Of a stretch of DNA of 64,000 nt, positions 62,130 through 64,000 are shown piece by piece (positions within the stretch are counted from its first letter, which is position 1; each line of letters opens with the position of its first letter). The notes beneath the pieces were generated by a model, which saw only the letters and a program-made list of their open reading frames with translations, had not been told where the DNA came from and searched no databases. Made by a program: the position numbers and the translations under genes. The stretch lies in assembly GCA_949372875.1 (NCBI GenBank), contig CASIAW010000008.1:1-64000 (forward strand). The letters are read 5' to 3'. The DNA is from Candidatus Poseidoniaceae archaeon (lineage in GTDB: Archaea > Thermoplasmatota > Poseidoniia > Poseidoniales > Poseidoniaceae).

Positions 62130-62837
62130 ATGGCATTAGAGAAACTACGCGATACGTGGGAAGGGGTATTGAATCCAATATTGGCCTCGCTTTCGGGTGT
62201 AAAACCTTCAACTGTGACATGGGTAGCACTCCCAATCGGTATACTCGGCGGATTAGCTGTATTGACTGCAGAAGATTCGACGCATGGAGCAAACATGTTG
62301 TTTGGTGGCGGTCTTCTTATTGTCATGGCCATGATTTTAGACGGTTTAGATGGCCCACTGGCTCGCAAGTATGGGAACGTTACTCGCTGGGGCGATTATC
62401 TGGATCACACCTTCGACCGATTACTGGATGCAGTCTGGATTCTCTGTATTGCAGGTTCGGTTTTCGTCGGTGATTTTGTTCTCGGATTAACCGCTGCATG
62501 GCTCACTCTTTTGGGATCGTACATGGGCACACAAGCTCAAGCAGTTGCTGGTTCCCGAAATTATCGTGGCTTCTCAAGAGCAGACCGAACGATTCTCTCT
62601 ATTGTTGCGATATTCTTGACGGGAATTTTCATTTATTCGGGGGTCGAAGATTTTGGCATGTTTCCAGGAGTTCTGGACCACATTCCAATCAACCCTTTGA
62701 GTATCATAGTTTTAATCTCTGCATTCGGCGGCTTGTGGACTTTCCTTGTCCGTTTTATGCAAGCGAAATCGGAAATCACACGGATTGACAAAGAGGACCC
62801 ACTTCCGCAACCAAATCAGGCTTCCGAAGATGAATAA
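62130..62837 (+). CDS. CDP-alcohol phosphatidyltransferase, archaetidylinositol-phosphate synthase-like
   Basis: A membrane enzyme of about 235 residues with six helices and the family motif D-G-L-D-G-P-L-A-R-K-Y-G-N...G-D-Y-L-D-H-T-F-D, meeting D-x2-D-G-x2-A-R-x8-G-x3-D-x3-D. It joins a CDP-activated archaeol to a polar head group. The archaeal subgroup nearest by motif makes archaetidylinositol phosphate, but serine or glycerol acceptors cannot be excluded. ATG 62130 is preferred; GTG 62121 is in frame. It follows AK6 by 69 bases. Confidence 0.88.
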   Translation: MALEKLRDTWEGVLNPILASLSGVKPSTVTWVALPIGILGGLAVLTAEDSTHGANMLFGGGLLIVMAMILDGLDGPLARKYGNVTRWGDYLDHTFDRLLDAVWILCIAGSVFVGDFVLGLTAAWLTLLGSYMGTQAQAVAGSRNYRGFSRADRTILSIVAIFLTGIFIYSGVEDFGMFPGVLDHIPINPLSIIVLISAFGGLWTFLVRFMQAKSEITRIDKEDPLPQPNQASEDE

Positions 62838-62852
62838 TTTTGCTTGTGCGGT

Positions 62853-62867
62853 CACCCCGTAGGGGTG
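62853..62867. promoter_or_regulatory. Palindrome with ACCCC-GTA-GGGGT core
   Basis: CACCCCGTAGGGGTG is a perfect inverted repeat, 6-base arms and 3-base centre, 67 bases before ATG 62934. An A/T-rich ATAATTT lies just upstream (62834-62840). The core ACCCC-NNN-GGGGT is the same as at 25693-25705, upstream of a membrane gene pair. Confidence 0.5.
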
Positions 62868-62933
62868 TGTTGAAACCCTTCTTTCTCCGACGAATATGCG
62901 ACATGCTCATAACCGTTGCATGTGACAAGTGAG

Positions 62934-64000
62934 ATGATGACAGACAAATTGCTCGGTACTGAAGGCAAGAGAAAAGCGATTTTCCTTGTGTTTTGCATGC
63001 TTCTTGCTTTGGCTCCACTCAGCCATGCATCCGCCGAAGATCTCGGTGAACCTGCAAATCTGCAGGCCCAAGACATCAATGCGATTTTTGATCCGACTTC
63101 GGAGACAACAACGGTCACGTGGAGAAACATTGACACCGACAGCTCAATCCTTTCAGGTCTCTTTGATGCAACCTACAATGTTTATCGTTCAGAAGAAAAT
63201 ATCTCGTCAGCGACCATAGGGGATTTGACTCCATTCCAGACAGGCATTATTGCCTGTTCAAATGCAGAGGTTGTCAATGATGTATTCAAGTGTCGGGGTA
63301 TAAATGGAACCGTTGCTCCTCATACAGCATCTTTCCTCGTGTCGCCTGGCGTTAATTCAAGTTTCTACTACGCCGTTACTACAACGCTTGGCGACGGTAC
63401 TGAATTGTTTGATTTGGATGAAAATGCTTCTGTGATTGCATCTCCAGTTGTTGAGCAAACAACAGCAGTTCGAACCCCCTACAACATCGTCGGCTCCTTT
63501 GATCCGGACACCAGCAACACCTCGTTACAATGGGTGAATTACAACGACTTTTTCCCAATCCTCCCCGAAACTGGTCCGAATGCATATTCCATCTATCTCT
63601 ACAGGACCTCTTACCCGGTGACTCGTGCGAATGGCGCCAACATGTTGGCGGTAGAATCTCCAGTTGCCATCCTGCCAGCAGGAACCTCCTCCCTGACTCT
63701 TGAAGTACCTGAAAGCACAGACAGAGATGCGTATTACTCCATCACTTATTTACTTCCGAACTGGGTTACTCCAGGTATGGATTACCAAGATGTTCGTTTC
63801 TTGTCCAACAACGCCATGTCGTCTCCTATCGGCGAAGATAACATGCCTCCAGCGGGTGTAAGTTCAATGTATGCTCAATTCCTTGCTAATCCTACATCGG
63901 GCGGTGGAACAACAACCGTCTCATGGAACGACGTACCCAATGAAGACGGCGAGTCATACCGCATCTACATGTCCGGTTCAGTTTTCAACACCATTCTTCG
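62934..64000 (+). CDS. Secreted Fn3-like surface protein, cut by window end
   Basis: The frame runs from ATG 62934 (ATG 62937 also possible) to the window end without a stop, 355 complete codons. A basic N-terminus and hydrophobic helix (A-I-F-L-V-F-C-M-L-L-A-L-A-P) end at S-H-A-S-A, a signal peptide. At least three Fn3-like units follow, each with T-V-T/S-W and Y-x-V/I-Y. They resemble those of the giant protein at 32742-41042. The rest of the protein lies beyond 64000. Confidence 0.75.
   Translation, partial: MMTDKLLGTEGKRKAIFLVFCMLLALAPLSHASAEDLGEPANLQAQDINAIFDPTSETTTVTWRNIDTDSSILSGLFDATYNVYRSEENISSATIGDLTPFQTGIIACSNAEVVNDVFKCRGINGTVAPHTASFLVSPGVNSSFYYAVTTTLGDGTELFDLDENASVIASPVVEQTTAVRTPYNIVGSFDPDTSNTSLQWVNYNDFFPILPETGPNAYSIYLYRTSYPVTRANGANMLAVESPVAILPAGTSSLTLEVPESTDRDAYYSITYLLPNWVTPGMDYQDVRFLSNNAMSSPIGEDNMPPAGVSSMYAQFLANPTSGGGTTTVSWNDVPNEDGESYRIYMSGSVFNTIL

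Overview
This 64 kb window reads as a chromosome segment of a euryarchaeon, most probably a planktonic Marine Group II archaeon (Candidatus Poseidoniales). The assignment is an inference from gene content. Archaea-specific or archaeal-type genes are present: GatE, TFB, RadA, Pth2, RaSEA, AK6, an archaetidyl-lipid CDP-alcohol transferase, archaetidylserine decarboxylase and an archaeal initiator tRNA-Met. They sit beside bacterial-looking genes (AddA/AddB, RlmH, MaeB, fused PabB-PabA, proline iminopeptidase) and several long secreted multi-domain surface proteins. Genes are closely packed on both strands, often overlapping by 1-34 bases. Shine-Dalgarno sites occur at some starts. I see no insertion sequence, integrase, phage gene or CRISPR array.

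Layout. 1-1023: end of a repeat-rich secreted protein. 1067-9787: rightward run with gatE, a membrane-anchored propeller protein, an ECF-type S component, two tandem different pth2 genes, threonine aldolase and an unrecognised 794-residue protein. 9790-11909: leftward divergent TFB followed by a secreted thioredoxin. 12266-20985: rightward addB-addA pair, divergent from tfb across a 356-base regulatory region. 20987-29285: methyltransferase, proline iminopeptidase, coiled-coil protein, archaetidylserine decarboxylase, RaSEA, a two-gene membrane unit encoding a heme-copper-oxidase-fold protein that appears to lack its metal ligands and ends in EF-hands, then a YchF-type GTPase. 29286-41042: leftward group with a 2766-residue surface protein, pabC, pabBA and a zinc-ribbon membrane protein. 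41280-57154: mixed metabolic genes (maeB, icd, cobalamin adenosyltransferase, NUDIX, DHH phosphoesterase, rlmH, OsmC) plus several small membrane or unknown proteins and a 1134-residue PIN protein. 57155-60415: leftward radA-ftsZ and a lipoprotein. 60558-60635: initiator tRNA-Met. 60639-64000: unknown protein, AK6 kinase, CDP-alcohol phosphatidyltransferase and the start of another secreted protein cut by the window end.

How they work together. Translation and RNA modification are well represented (GatE, two Pth2, RaSEA, RlmH, PIN protein, tRNA-iMet). DNA repair and division include AddAB, RadA and FtsZ. Lipid head-group synthesis has two genes (decarboxylase and CDP-alcohol transferase). Central metabolism includes MaeB and Icd; cofactors include p-aminobenzoate and adenosylcobalamin. 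The cell-surface proteins (1-1023, 3121-4809, 9790-10737, 32742-41042, 56507-57154, 59591-60415, 62934-64000) fit a motile or particle-associated protein and polysaccharide degrader, but no hydrolytic enzyme is visible among them.

The strongest leads are the ligand-depleted CcoN-like protein fused to EF-hands (26011-27978), the archaeal AddAB-type pair with two predicted iron-sulfur nucleases (12266-20985), the PIN protein with an RGG patch and long helical array (50627-54031), and a shared ACCCC-NNN-GGGGT palindrome upstream of two membrane or surface genes. Starts were chosen by eye from Shine-Dalgarno spacing and family N-termini; family calls are from motif recognition without any database search.
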